Shown piece after piece: positions 8,232 through 17,278 of a stretch of 64,000 bases of DNA (positions within the stretch are counted from its first letter, which is position 1; every line of letters begins with the position of its first letter). Below the pieces are notes generated by a model that saw only the letters and a program-made list of their open reading frames with translations, was not told where the DNA came from and ran no database searches. The translations under genes were made by a program, and so were the position numbers. Origin of the DNA: Phenylobacterium sp. Its GTDB lineage: Bacteria; Pseudomonadota; Alphaproteobacteria; Caulobacterales; Caulobacteraceae. The DNA is taken from NCBI RefSeq assembly GCF_030651185.1, contig NZ_JAUSCJ010000012.1, positions 1 through 64,000 on the forward strand. Reading direction: 5' to 3'.

Positions 8232-11200
8232 ATGGACGACGGGCGTGGCGGCGGAGTGGATCGTCGTCGGTTGCTATCCTTGGGGGGGACGGTCATGGCC
8301 GCCGTCTCCCTCCCCGCGGCCGCCTCGGCCGCCAAGCCCCTGGACCCTCCGATCGAGGTCGCTCCGCAGTACGTCACCGTGGTGGAGGGCACCAATATCG
8401 CGGTGACGGCGGCCCCTAACGGCAAGGCCGTCGCCTTCGACCTGTTCGGGATCATGTGGTCCGTGCCGATCGAGGGCGGCGGGGCCACCCGCCTGACGGA
8501 CGATCTCACCGACGGCGCCCAACCCGACTGGTCGCCGGATTCCATGACCCTGGCCTTCCAGTCCTATCGCGACGGCAACTTCCATATCTGGACGGTGGGC
8601 GCCGACGGCTCAGGCCTGAGGCAACTCACCAAGGGCCCCTATGACTGCCGGGAACCGCGCTGGTCGCCGGACGGCAAGTCGATCGCCTTCTCCTCCGACA
8701 GCAGCGGCCCCTACGCGATCCACGTGCTGGATGTAGCGACCGGGGCCATCAAGCTGTGGGCCCAGGCCAAGGGCCAGGCGTGCGAACCCTGCTGGTCGCC
8801 GGACGGGAGCAAGATCGCCTTTGCCGTCGACCGCGCCCGCATCGAGGTGGCCGACGCCAGCGGCAGGACGGTGACGGCGGCGACCCTGGCGGTCTCGGCC
8901 GACCGCATGAACCCTACCGAGCTGCACAGTCCCAGCTTCACGCCGGACGGGAGCGACATCGTCTATCACGTGCTGGCCTCGGGCGCCGCCGAGCTGCGCG
9001 GGTCCAAGGGCGCCCTGGTGACCGGCGAGGACATCTTCCCCTTCCGCCCGACCTGGCTGCCCGGCGGCGACCTGGTCTATGCCGCCGACGGCAAGATCAA
9101 GCGCCGGGGCGCGGACGGCGCGAAGACCATCGAATTCTCCCTGGCGGTGCCGGTCCGCAAGGCCAGCTACGCCAAGAAGCAGCGCGACTATGACTCCACC
9201 AAGGCCCGGCCCGTGGTGGGAATCGGCAGCCCGGCCCTGTCGCCGGACGGCAAGTCGGTGGCGTTCCGCGCCCTGAACGACCTGTGGATCATGCCGCTGG
9301 GCGGCAAGCCCGTGGCCCTGATCAAGGACGGCTTCTGGAAGTGCGACCCAGCCTGGTCTCCGGATGGGACCTTGCTGGCCTACTCCACCGACAAGGCCGG
9401 CAGCCTGGACATCTGGGTGCGGGACCTGGCGGCCGGGACCGACCGGCAGGTCACCCGGCACGCCGGCGCGGCGGTTTCGGCCGCCTGGTCCAAGGACGGC
9501 AAGCAGATCGCCTTCCTCGATCAAACGGGTTCGCTACACACCGTCGACGTGGCCACCGGCGCCATCAAGCAGCGCTTCGGGGCGATCTGGGAGCCGGGCA
9601 AGCCGACCTGGAGCCTGGACGGTCAGACCCTCGCGCTGGCGGCCTTCAAGCCCTACAACGCCCGCTTCCGCGAAGGCCTCTCAGAGATCATGACCGTGGA
9701 CGTGGCCACCGGGGCCGCGACCTACCAGCCCCACGCCCCCAACAAGTCCCTGGGCACCCGAGGCGACGACGGACCGGTCTGGTCGCCGGACGGCAAGTCC
9801 ATCGCCTATGTGTTCGCCAGCCGGCTGTGGACGGTCGAGGTGGACGCCAAGGGCAAGTTCACCTCAGCGCCCAAGGCCCTGACCGACGAGGTCACCGACG
9901 CCCCCACCTGGAGTGGGGATTCCAGCCAGCTGCTCTATCTGTCGGGCGGCAAGCTGAAGCTGATCGCGGCCGCCGGCGGGACCGCCAAGACCATTCCCGT
10001 GCCGCTGACCTGGGCCAACGCCAAGCCGAAGGGCAAGACGGTGATCCGGGCCGGCAAGCTGTGGGACGGCCTGGGCCCCGACCTGAAACACGACGTCGAT
10101 ATCGTGGTGGACGGCAATCGCATCGCCGCGATCCTGCCTGCCGGCCAGGGTCCCACCGACGCCAGGCTGATCGACGCCCGCGACGCCACGGTGATCCCGG
10201 GCCTGGTGGAGATCCACGCCCACCGGCAGATGCAGGGCTATGGCTATGGCGACCGCGAGGGCCGGCTGTGGCTGGCGCTGGGCGTCACCAGCACCCGCTC
10301 GCCGGGTTCGCCCGCCTATCACATGGTGGAGGACCGGGAATCCCTGGACGCCGGCGCCCGGGTCGGCCCGCGCTACTTCTCCACCGGCGAGGCCATCGAC
10401 GGCTCGCGCATCTACTACAACTTCATGCGGCCGGTGACCGAGACCGGCCAGATGAAGCTGGAGCTGGATCGGGCCGAGGCGCTCTCCTACGACCTGCTGA
10501 AGTCCTATGTGCGCATGCCGCTGGCCGCCAGCCGCGAGATCACCCAGTGGGCCCACGCGCGCGGGATGCACGTCACCTCCCACTACCACTATCCGGCGGT
10601 CAGCTTCGGCCTGGACGGCATGGAGCACATGGGGGCCACCAGCCGGTTCGGCTATTCGCGGACCACCAGCGCGCTCGGGACCAGCTACCAGGACGTCACC
10701 GCCCTGTTCGTGCAGAGCGGCGCGCGGCGAACGCCGACCCTGTTCTCATCCTCGGCCATGTACGGGACCGACCGCTCCCTGGTGGACGACCCGCGCACCA
10801 AGGCCCTCTATCCGCCGTGGGAATATGCCCGCCTGCTGGAGCGGGCGGAGCAGGCCGCGAAGGGGGATTCCTCGGTGGCGCTGTCGGCCCTGGCCCGGAA
10901 CGTCGAACACCTGCGCGACATCCTGCGGAGCGGTGGACGGGTAGTGACCGGGACCGATTCTCCAATCGATTTCAATGGGATCAGTCTGCATATGAACCTG
11001 CGGGCGATGGTCAAGTACGGCCTCACCCCCTACGAGGCCCTGGTGACGGCGACGCGGTTCTCCGGCGAGTTCCTGGACCAGCCGTTCGGAACGCTCACCG
11101 TTGGCGCCCTGGCCGACCTGGTGGTGACGGAGGGCAATCCCCTGGTCCGTATCGAGGACGCCGCGGCCGTGCGTCAGGTGATGAAGGGCGGCGAGGTGTT

Positions 11201-11402
11201 CGACATCGCCACCCTGATCGCGCCCTTCAAGGACGTGGCCCATGCTCAGGCGACGCAAGTGAAGGCGCTGGCGGCCCGCAAGGGCGGCCAATGGTGGCAC
11301 GAGGCGGCCTATGTGGAATCTGGCCGGGCGGCCTGCTGCGTCGATCCGTTCTGCGCGGTGCAGCAGAATGGTCGGCGTCGGTTCGTGGCGACGGAGGTTT
11401 AG
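8232..11402 (+). CDS. Exported PD40 beta-propeller / amidohydrolase fusion
   Basis: Large (1056-residue) secreted hydrolase. The N-terminus has a twin-arginine-like 'RRRLLSLGG' at 11-19 followed by a hydrophobic stretch ending 'AASA', which suggests Tat export of a folded metalloenzyme. Residues of about 45-600 contain repeated TolB/PD40 blades ('WSPDGKSIAF', 'WSPDGTLLAY'). Residues of about 615-1030 form an amidohydrolase barrel with H662-x-H664, H784/H786 and D909 ('GTDSPIDF') as likely metal ligands. The extreme C-terminus carries a Cys pair and a third Cys ('AACCVDPFC'). It follows the TonB receptor by 22 bp with a GGGGAGAG ribosome-binding site, so the two are probably co-expressed. The substrate is unknown; peptide or imidazolone-like amides fit the family. 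Confidence 0.85.
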   Translation: MDDGRGGGVDRRRLLSLGGTVMAAVSLPAAASAAKPLDPPIEVAPQYVTVVEGTNIAVTAAPNGKAVAFDLFGIMWSVPIEGGGATRLTDDLTDGAQPDWSPDSMTLAFQSYRDGNFHIWTVGADGSGLRQLTKGPYDCREPRWSPDGKSIAFSSDSSGPYAIHVLDVATGAIKLWAQAKGQACEPCWSPDGSKIAFAVDRARIEVADASGRTVTAATLAVSADRMNPTELHSPSFTPDGSDIVYHVLASGAAELRGSKGALVTGEDIFPFRPTWLPGGDLVYAADGKIKRRGADGAKTIEFSLAVPVRKASYAKKQRDYDSTKARPVVGIGSPALSPDGKSVAFRALNDLWIMPLGGKPVALIKDGFWKCDPAWSPDGTLLAYSTDKAGSLDIWVRDLAAGTDRQVTRHAGAAVSAAWSKDGKQIAFLDQTGSLHTVDVATGAIKQRFGAIWEPGKPTWSLDGQTLALAAFKPYNARFREGLSEIMTVDVATGAATYQPHAPNKSLGTRGDDGPVWSPDGKSIAYVFASRLWTVEVDAKGKFTSAPKALTDEVTDAPTWSGDSSQLLYLSGGKLKLIAAAGGTAKTIPVPLTWANAKPKGKTVIRAGKLWDGLGPDLKHDVDIVVDGNRIAAILPAGQGPTDARLIDARDATVIPGLVEIHAHRQMQGYGYGDREGRLWLALGVTSTRSPGSPAYHMVEDRESLDAGARVGPRYFSTGEAIDGSRIYYNFMRPVTETGQMKLELDRAEALSYDLLKSYVRMPLAASREITQWAHARGMHVTSHYHYPAVSFGLDGMEHMGATSRFGYSRTTSALGTSYQDVTALFVQSGARRTPTLFSSSAMYGTDRSLVDDPRTKALYPPWEYARLLERAEQAAKGDSSVALSALARNVEHLRDILRSGGRVVTGTDSPIDFNGISLHMNLRAMVKYGLTPYEALVTATRFSGEFLDQPFGTLTVGALADLVVTEGNPLVRIEDAAAVRQVMKGGEVFDIATLIAPFKDVAHAQATQVKALAARKGGQWWHEAAYVESGRAACCVDPFCAVQQNGRRRFVATEV

Positions 11403-11407
11403 GCTCT

Positions 11408-11559
11408 AGCCCCCTCCGTCACGCGCTGACGCGCGCGCCACCTCCCCCGATACGGCCTGCGGCCTGGGGGAGGAATTGGGAGCACGAAAATTCCTCCCCC
11501 AGCGCGAAGCGCGTTTCGGGGGAGGTGGATCCGAGCATCGCGAGGAGACGGAGGGGGCT
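11408..11559. repeat. 152-bp nested palindromic intergenic element
   Basis: Three nested inverted pairs are visible. The outer arms are 13 bp (11408-11420 with 11547-11559, AGCCCCCTCCGTC and its complement), the middle arms are CACCTCCCCC (11439-11448) with a GGGGGAGGTG at 11518-11527, and the inner arms are 12 bp (11466-11477 with 11489-11500). It lies between the convergent amidohydrolase and rsh genes, so it could fold in either transcript and act as a bidirectional terminator or stabiliser. The design (a mobile, REP/MITE-like palindrome) is inferred. Confidence 0.8.
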
Positions 11560-11576
11560 TTGCCCTCTCCGCGACC

Positions 11577-13745
11577 CTAGCCTTTACCGCGCTCCACCGT
11601 CTCGACGGCGGGGTTGGCGCGCAGGGCGGCGCCGATGTGGGTGAGGTGGCGGGCGTCCTTCACCTCGACATCGAAGTCGACGTCGAAGAAGTCGGCATGG
11701 CGGCGGTGCATGCGCAGGTTGACGATGTTGCCGCCGGCTTCGCCGATCACCGTGCAGGCCTGGCCCAGAACCCCCGGCGCGTTACGGATGGTGGCGGTGA
11801 GGCGCGACAGGGTGACGGTGTTGCGCTCGGCCTCCGGCGTCCATTGCAGGTCCCGCCAGAGCTCCTCCTTGTCCTCGTATTCCGCCAGCTTGGCGCAATC
11901 GATGGTGTGAACCGTCAGGCCGCCGCCGTCCGGCTCGATGATGCCGACGATGCGGTCGCCCGGCACCGGAGTGCAGCACTGGCCGAAATGGAGGCTGACA
12001 CCGGGGGTCAGGCCGCCGCCGCGCACATAGAGCCGCGCGGCCTTGCCGCCCTCGATCCGGCGCACGGCCGTGGCCGCCTCGCGGTCCGACGCCTTGAGGC
12101 CGGGGAAGATCACGTCCAGCACCTGGGTCGGCGAGATGCGGCCGCGGCCGACGATCTCGAACAGGTCGTCCTCGCTGGCGACGGCGAAGCGTTCCAGGGC
12201 GGGTTTCAGGGCGACGTCCTTGCGGGCCTTGCCGGCGCGCTCGAAGGTCTGGTCCACCGTGGCGCGGCCAAGCCTCGTGAACTCCTCCTTTTCCGTCTGG
12301 CGGATATGGCGGCGGATGGCGGAGCGGGCGCGGCCCGTGACGGTCAGGGAGCGCCAGTCGGGCGGTACCACAGGCTTGGCGCCGCGGATCACCTCGACCA
12401 CATCTCCGTTCTGAAGAGTCGTACGTAAGGGCTTGAGTTCGCCGTTGATCTTCACCCCGATGCAGGTGTCGCCCACGTCGGTGTGGACGGCATAGGCGAA
12501 GTCGAGCGGCATGGCGCCGCGCGGGAGGCTGACCAGCTTGCCCTTGGGGGTGAAGACGAAGGCCTGGTCGAGATACATCTCGAGCTTGGCGTGCTCCACC
12601 AGCTCCTCGACGTCGCCGCCATGCTCCAGCACCTGGACCAGATGGCGCAGGTTGAGCAGCGGGTCGCGGCCGCCGGCGTCAGCCTGGGCCTCGGCGTCGA
12701 AGCCGTAGGACTTGTCCTTGTAACGCCAGTGGGCGGCCACGCCCTCCTCCGCCACCCGGTCCATGGCCTCGGTGCGGATCTGCATCTCGATACGCATCCC
12801 ACGCGGGCCAACCACGGTCGTATGGATCGAGCGGTAGTTGTTCCGCTTGGGGGTGGAGATGAAGTCCTTGAACCGCTCGGGCACGCTGGGCCAGGCCCGG
12901 TGGATGACGCCCAAGGCGCGGTAGCAGTCCTCCTCGGAGTCCACGATCACGCGGAAGGCGTAGATGTCGGAGAGCTGGGAGAAGCCGATCGACTTGCGCT
13001 GCAGCTTGCGCCAGATGGAATAGGGGTTCTTCTCGCGGCCGAAGACCCGCGCCGAGAGCCCTCGAGCGTCCAGCTTGGCGGCGATTTCGGCGGACACCAC
13101 GGCGACCGCCCCGCCCTGCTCGATGCGCAGCGCCTCCAGCCGGCGGCCGATGGCGTCGCGGGCCACCGGGTTCAGGTGCTCGAAGGCCAGCTCCTCCAGC
13201 TCCGAACAGATGCGGTGACAGCCGATGGAGCGGGCGAGCGGCGCGTAGATGTCGAGGGTCTCGCGGGCGATCCGCTCGCGCTTGGCCGGGCTCTTGATGT
13301 AGTGCAGCGTCCGCATGTTGTGCAGGCGGTCGGCCAGCTTGACCATCAGGACGCGGACGTCCTTGGAAATGGCCAGGATGAACTTGCGCAGGTTCTCGGC
13401 CTGCTTGGTGTGCTCGCTGTTGAGCTCCAGCTTGGTGAGCTTGGTGACGCCCTCCACCAGCTCGCTGATCTCGCCCCCGAACAGGTCGGTGATGTCCTGG
13501 GCGCTGACCGGGGTGTCCTCGATCACGTCGTGCAGCAGGGCCGTGACGATGGTCGCGGTGTCCAGCCGGTAGTCGGTGAGGATGCCCGCCACCTCGATCG
13601 GGTGGGCGAAATAGGGGTCGCCGGAGGCGCGCTTCTGCGAGCCGTGCATGCGCATGGCGTAGACATAGGCGCGGTTCAGGATCGCCTCGTCGGCGGTCGG
13701 GTCGTAGGAGCGGACCTTCTCGATCAGCTCATACTGGCGGAGCAT
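11577..13745 (-). CDS. rsh: Bifunctional (p)ppGpp synthetase/hydrolase (Rsh)
   Basis: Makes and degrades (p)ppGpp, the stringent-response alarmone. The 722-residue protein has an N-terminal HD hydrolase domain with H48, H72-D73 and E76-D77 ('LLHDVIED') intact, so hydrolase activity is expected. The synthetase domain follows ('FKDFISTPKRNNYRSIHT'), then TGS (about 385-445) and a C-terminal ACT domain (about 645-720). It is convergent with the amidohydrolase and 95 bp downstream of rpoZ. The rpoZ-rsh order is the usual proteobacterial arrangement. Alphaproteobacteria usually carry one such bifunctional enzyme. Confidence 0.95.
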   Translation of the reverse strand: MLRQYELIEKVRSYDPTADEAILNRAYVYAMRMHGSQKRASGDPYFAHPIEVAGILTDYRLDTATIVTALLHDVIEDTPVSAQDITDLFGGEISELVEGVTKLTKLELNSEHTKQAENLRKFILAISKDVRVLMVKLADRLHNMRTLHYIKSPAKRERIARETLDIYAPLARSIGCHRICSELEELAFEHLNPVARDAIGRRLEALRIEQGGAVAVVSAEIAAKLDARGLSARVFGREKNPYSIWRKLQRKSIGFSQLSDIYAFRVIVDSEEDCYRALGVIHRAWPSVPERFKDFISTPKRNNYRSIHTTVVGPRGMRIEMQIRTEAMDRVAEEGVAAHWRYKDKSYGFDAEAQADAGGRDPLLNLRHLVQVLEHGGDVEELVEHAKLEMYLDQAFVFTPKGKLVSLPRGAMPLDFAYAVHTDVGDTCIGVKINGELKPLRTTLQNGDVVEVIRGAKPVVPPDWRSLTVTGRARSAIRRHIRQTEKEEFTRLGRATVDQTFERAGKARKDVALKPALERFAVASEDDLFEIVGRGRISPTQVLDVIFPGLKASDREAATAVRRIEGGKAARLYVRGGGLTPGVSLHFGQCCTPVPGDRIVGIIEPDGGGLTVHTIDCAKLAEYEDKEELWRDLQWTPEAERNTVTLSRLTATIRNAPGVLGQACTVIGEAGGNIVNLRMHRRHADFFDVDFDVEVKDARHLTHIGAALRANPAVETVERGKG

Positions 13746-13840
13746 GCGCGGAGGCCGAACCGGACTCGGCGGCGCAATCTTCTGGTCGGCGGCGGGTTGA
13801 GGCGCCGCCGTAAGCGTGAGGGGTTCTGAGCCTTCCGGGC

Positions 13841-14200
13841 TCAGTACCGCTCCTCCTGGCCGCCGTCGCGGTCGCTCTGCAGCGCGCGGACCAGTTCCAG
13901 CTCGCTCATCTGCATGTGGGTCGGGTCGGCCAGCAGGGCGAGGGTTTCGGCCTCTTCCTCGGCTTCCGAGCGCTCGTCGACGCGCTGCAGGGTGCCGATC
14001 AGGGTCTCGCGCAGTTCCTCGGCGTCGACCACGTCATCGGCGATTTCACGCAGGGAGACCACGGGGTTCTTGTCGTTGTCGCGATCGACCAGGATGGCCG
14101 AGCCGGCCGAAATGGCGCGGGCCCGGTGGGCCGCCAGCAGCACGAGGCTGAAGCGGTTCGGAACTCGTTCGATGCAATCTTCGACGGTGACGCGGGCCAT
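13841..14200 (-). CDS. rpoZ: RNA polymerase omega subunit
   Basis: Small subunit that supports assembly of the beta' chain of RNA polymerase. The 119-residue protein starts '[20 protein letters not shown]' and contains '[13 protein letters not shown]', both diagnostic for omega. An acidic C-terminal tail ('[10 protein letters not shown]') is typical of alphaproteobacterial forms. It lies directly upstream of rsh on the same strand and downstream of folK, and is probably co-transcribed with rsh. Confidence 0.95.
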   Translation of the reverse strand: MARVTVEDCIERVPNRFSLVLLAAHRARAISAGSAILVDRDNDKNPVVSLREIADDVVDAEELRETLIGTLQRVDERSEAEEEAETLALLADPTHMQMSELELVRALQSDRDGGQEERY

Positions 14201-14273
14201 GGAATCCTCAGGTCGGGGGTAGAACCGAACAAAATAGAGGGTTTGACGGCGTTGTGCAACGCCGCATGGCGCG

Positions 14274-14801
14274 TCAGATCGGCTCGTTTTGCGGCTTTTT
14301 CGAGATGGGACGGGCGTCGAGGCCCACGGAGACGGCCGCCGCCAGCTCGCGGGCCGTCTTTCCGAAGGTCGGATGGCGCCATTCCGGAGCGATTTCCGCG
14401 AGCGGCCCCATGACGAACAGCCGCTCGTGGGCGCGCGGATGCGGCAGGACCAGATCGTTCGTCGCCAGCAAAGCTTGGCCGTAGGCGATCAGGTCTAGGT
14501 CCAGAGTCCGGGCTGCGTTTTTCTCGCCCCGCACGCGACCAAACTCCGCCTCGATTGAAAAAAGGGTATGCAGAGCTTCCAGCGGGCTCAGCTTCGTCTC
14601 GACAAGCGCGACGCCGTTGCGATACTCGTTGGCGGTCGGGTCCGGCCAGGCGGCAGAGCTCCACCAGGACGACCGGGCAATCACAGGCAATCCCGCCTGG
14701 GCGAAACGAGCGAGCGCCGCCTCAAGAAGAGCTTCGGACGAACCATAGTCGCCGGCCATATTACCGCCCAGCGCGACGATGACGGCCCCGTCCAGGTCCA
14801 T
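14274..14801 (-). CDS. folK: 6-hydroxymethyl-7,8-dihydropterin pyrophosphokinase
   Basis: Transfers pyrophosphate from ATP to hydroxymethyl-dihydropterin in folate synthesis. It has 175 residues, with the N-terminal 'VIVALGGNM', '[16 protein letters not shown]' and the ATP/pterin segment '[11 protein letters not shown]', followed by '[13 protein letters not shown]'. The start at 14801 has a G-rich ribosome-binding site. A longer in-frame start at 14843 would overlap the divergent NYN gene and is rejected. It leads the folK-rpoZ-rsh series. Confidence 0.93.
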   Translation of the reverse strand: MDLDGAVIVALGGNMAGDYGSSEALLEAALARFAQAGLPVIARSSWWSSAAWPDPTANEYRNGVALVETKLSPLEALHTLFSIEAEFGRVRGEKNAARTLDLDLIAYGQALLATNDLVLPHPRAHERLFVMGPLAEIAPEWRHPTFGKTARELAAAVSVGLDARPISKKPQNEPI

Positions 14802-14836
14802 GCGCCCCCCGCCCCCTTTTTGGATTTCCGATCCCG

Positions 14837-15430
14837 ATGACATTTTACCCCACGGACAGGCTGGCGCTCTTCATTGACGGTGCGAACCTGTATTCGGCCG
14901 CCAAGGGGCTCGGCTTCGATATCGACTATCGCAAGCTGCTGGAAGAGTTCCGCACGCGCGGAGTCCTGGTGCGCGCCTACTACTACACCGCCTTGGTGGA
15001 GGATCAGGAGTATTCGCCGATCCGCCCGCTGGTGGACTGGCTGGACTATAACGGCTTCCGCCTGGTGACCAAGCCGGCCCGGGAATACACCGACGCCCAG
15101 GGGCGCAAGCGCTGGCGCGGCGACATGGATGTCGAGATCGCCGTCGACATGCTGGAAATGGCCGGCCACGCCGACCACCTTGTGCTGTTCTCCGGCGATG
15201 GCGACTTCCGCTGTCTCGTGGAGGCTGTGCAGCGCAAGGGCGCGCGGGTGACCGTCGTCTCCACCGTGAAGTCCCAACCGCCGATGGCCAGCGACGACCT
15301 GCGCCGTCAGGCCGACCACTTCATCGATCTGTCCGACCTGGCCGACATCATCGGCCGGCCGTCGCGCCTGCCGCGCTTCATCCAGGAAAGCCGCACCGGG
15401 GCCGACCGCGAGGCGGACGCCGAGGCCTGA
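14837..15430 (+). CDS. NYN-domain (LabA/DUF88) putative ribonuclease
   Basis: Predicted PIN-like RNase of the NYN family. The 197-residue protein has the family's conserved acidic residues in order: D14 in 'LFIDGANLY', then 'GDMDVEIAVDML', then 'LFSGDGDF'. These would hold the catalytic metal. The remainder ('ALVEDQEYSPIRPLVDWLDYNGF') matches the LabA-like subgroup found widely in alphaproteobacteria. It is divergent from folK with a 35-bp gap, and its stop overlaps the start of the uracil-DNA glycosylase by one base. The RNA target is unknown. Confidence 0.85.
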   Translation: MTFYPTDRLALFIDGANLYSAAKGLGFDIDYRKLLEEFRTRGVLVRAYYYTALVEDQEYSPIRPLVDWLDYNGFRLVTKPAREYTDAQGRKRWRGDMDVEIAVDMLEMAGHADHLVLFSGDGDFRCLVEAVQRKGARVTVVSTVKSQPPMASDDLRRQADHFIDLSDLADIIGRPSRLPRFIQESRTGADREADAEA

Positions 15431-16077
15431 TGTCCAACGCGACCGCCGTGGCCGAGCCGCCACGGGACTGCCCGCTCTGCCCGCGGCTGGTGACCTATCG
15501 GATGGTCAACCGCGCCGAGCATCCCGACTGGTGGAACGGGCCCGCCCCCTCCTTCGGCGATGAGAACGCGCGCCTGCTGGTGGCGGGCCTGGCGCCTGGC
15601 CGCACCGGCGCCAACCGCACAGGGCGGCCCTTCACCGGGGATGGCGCCGGGGTGATGCTCTACGAAACCCTCTTGAAGACCGGGTTTGCGAAGGGCGTCT
15701 ATCAGGCGCGCCCTGACGACGGGCTGGAGCTGACGGACTGCATGATCACCAATGCCGTGCGCTGCGCCCCGCCGCTGAACAAGCCCGAGACCAGCGAGGA
15801 GAACACCTGCCGGCCGTTCCTGACGGCGCGGCTGGCCGCCCTGCCCCGCCTGAAGGTGATCGTCACCCTGGGCGACGTCTCACGGCGCAATGTGCTGAAG
15901 GCGGTGGGCTTGAAGGCCTCGGCCGGGCCGCCCGGTCATGGGACGGAGTTCCAGGCCGGACCCTATGTGATCCTCAACAGCTATCACTGCTCTCGGCTCA
16001 ACACGAACACCGGACGGCTGACGGGCGAGATGTTCGAGGCGGTGTTCCGGCGCGCCCGCGAGCTGATCGAAAGCTAG
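15430..16077 (+). CDS. Family 5 uracil-DNA glycosylase (UDGb type)
   Basis: Removes uracil, and in this family also hypoxanthine or other deaminated bases, from DNA to start base-excision repair. It has 215 residues. Four cysteines fit the [4Fe-4S] ligands: C14-x2-C17 at the N-terminus, C112 and C127. Motif 1 is 'GLAPGRTGANRTG' (about 53-65), and the C-terminal motif 'NSYHCSRLNTNTG' is typical of family 5, which lacks the family 1 catalytic Asp/Asn. Translation is probably coupled to the NYN gene through a one-base overlap. Its 3' end overlaps the convergent GNAT gene by 4 bp. Confidence 0.88.
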   Translation: MSNATAVAEPPRDCPLCPRLVTYRMVNRAEHPDWWNGPAPSFGDENARLLVAGLAPGRTGANRTGRPFTGDGAGVMLYETLLKTGFAKGVYQARPDDGLELTDCMITNAVRCAPPLNKPETSEENTCRPFLTARLAALPRLKVIVTLGDVSRRNVLKAVGLKASAGPPGHGTEFQAGPYVILNSYHCSRLNTNTGRLTGEMFEAVFRRARELIES

Positions 16078-16823
16078 GCGGGCTTGCTCCAGTAGAAGTA
16101 GCGCCAGGCCTGCGCAAAGCCGGCGCGGCGATAGAGCGCGCGGGCCGGCGTGTTCTTTTCTTCCACCTGCAGGAAGGCGCGATCGACACCGCGGGCCAGC
16201 GCCTCATTTGCCAGCCCCGCCAGCACGCGGCCGGCCAGGCCTTCGCCGCGGCGGCTCAGATCGGTGCGCATGCCGTGAAAGCTGACCCAGCCATGGCCAA
16301 AGGATCCGCAGCCGACGGCGACGGTCCTGCCCCCGTCCCGGACCATGCCGAAACGGCCGCCGGGCGCGCGGCTGAGCGCCTTGACCCGATAGGCGCCGTC
16401 GACGGGATCGAACCCCTCCCCCAGGAAGACCGCGGCCCAGGCGTCGTCGGGGCGGTCGGCGATCTCGGCGGTCGGACGATCGGTGACCGCGGCGATGGCG
16501 CCGGCGGCGGCGGTCTTGACCAGGGTCGGCTGCTCGAAGGCATAGCCGCGGCGGGCCAGTTCCGCGCGAACGGCTTCAAGGCCCGGGTCGTCGGCGACCC
16601 GGAAGGCCGGCTTCAGGCCGCGTTGGACATAGGCGGCCTCGATCTGATCGAGGACGGCGGGATCGGCGGGCAGGTCATGGCGCAGGGGTACGGCGCTGGC
16701 CGCGCGGCGGATGGAGCCCGGATCGAGGCCCACGAGCCAGCCGTCGATCTCCAGAACCTCTTCCGGCGCCACGGCGGCGAGGGTCGCGCGCTCGATGGTC
16801 TCGACGTGAGCGGCGCCCGTCAT
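16074..16823 (-). CDS. GNAT-family N-acetyltransferase
   Basis: Predicted acetyl-CoA-dependent acetyltransferase of 249 residues, with a divergent N-terminal half and a recognisable GNAT core at about 170-240. The core includes 'GMRTDLSRRGEGLAGRVLAGLA' (acetyl-CoA loop R-x-x-G-x-G/A form) and 'LQVEEKNTPARALYRRAGF'. The substrate is unknown. The start at 16823 is set by the ATGA overlap with the smpB stop; a longer frame to 16955 is only the shadow of smpB. It is the third gene of a dapA-smpB-GNAT series. Confidence 0.85.
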   Translation of the reverse strand: MTGAAHVETIERATLAAVAPEEVLEIDGWLVGLDPGSIRRAASAVPLRHDLPADPAVLDQIEAAYVQRGLKPAFRVADDPGLEAVRAELARRGYAFEQPTLVKTAAAGAIAAVTDRPTAEIADRPDDAWAAVFLGEGFDPVDGAYRVKALSRAPGGRFGMVRDGGRTVAVGCGSFGHGWVSFHGMRTDLSRRGEGLAGRVLAGLANEALARGVDRAFLQVEEKNTPARALYRRAGFAQAWRYFYWSKPA

Positions 16824-17278
16824 CAGCCCCGGTCGCGCAGCAGGCGGGCCTTGTCGCGCTGCCAGTCGCGGTCGGCGGTGGCCTGGCGCTTGTCGTGGTT
16901 CTGCTTGCCCTTGGCGAGCGCGATCTCGAGCTTGGCGATGCCCTTCTCGTTCCAATAAAGCTTCATCGGAATGAGGGTGCGGCCCTCGCGCTGCACGGCG
17001 CCGATCAGTTTTTCGATCTGCTTCTTGTGCAGCAGCAGCTTCCGGTGCCGACGCGGCTCGTGGTTGAAGCGGTTGGCCTGGCCGTAGGGCGGGATGTCGG
17101 CGTTGATCAGCACGATCTCGCGACCTTCGACGGAGGCGTAGGACTCCGCGATGTTCGCACGCCCGACCCGCAGCGACTTCACCTCAGTGCCGGTCAGCAT
17201 GAGGCCGGCCTCGAAGGTCTCCTCGAGGAAGTAGTCGTACCGCGCGCGGCGGTTTTCGGCGATCAGCTTGCCGGCCAT
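16823..17278 (-). CDS. smpB: SsrA-binding protein (trans-translation)
   Basis: Binds tmRNA and delivers it to stalled ribosomes. The 151-residue protein carries '[30 protein letters not shown]', the core '[24 protein letters not shown]' and a basic, disordered tail ('[21 protein letters not shown]'). ATGA overlaps join it to dapA upstream and the GNAT gene downstream. The tmRNA gene itself is not seen in this window. Confidence 0.96.
   Translation of the reverse strand: MAGKLIAENRRARYDYFLEETFEAGLMLTGTEVKSLRVGRANIAESYASVEGREIVLINADIPPYGQANRFNHEPRRHRKLLLHKKQIEKLIGAVQREGRTLIPMKLYWNEKGIAKLEIALAKGKQNHDKRQATADRDWQRDKARLLRDRG

Noticed and set aside
6371..8545. Minus-strand frame of 724 codons opposite the TonB receptor
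   Set aside because: The plus strand encodes a clear receptor with signal peptide and TonB box. The reverse frame is a GC-rich shadow.
9284..11644. Plus-strand frame of 786 codons within the amidohydrolase
   Set aside because: Out of frame with the PD40 repeats, low-complexity Arg/Gly/Pro text and runs past the stop into the palindromic element.
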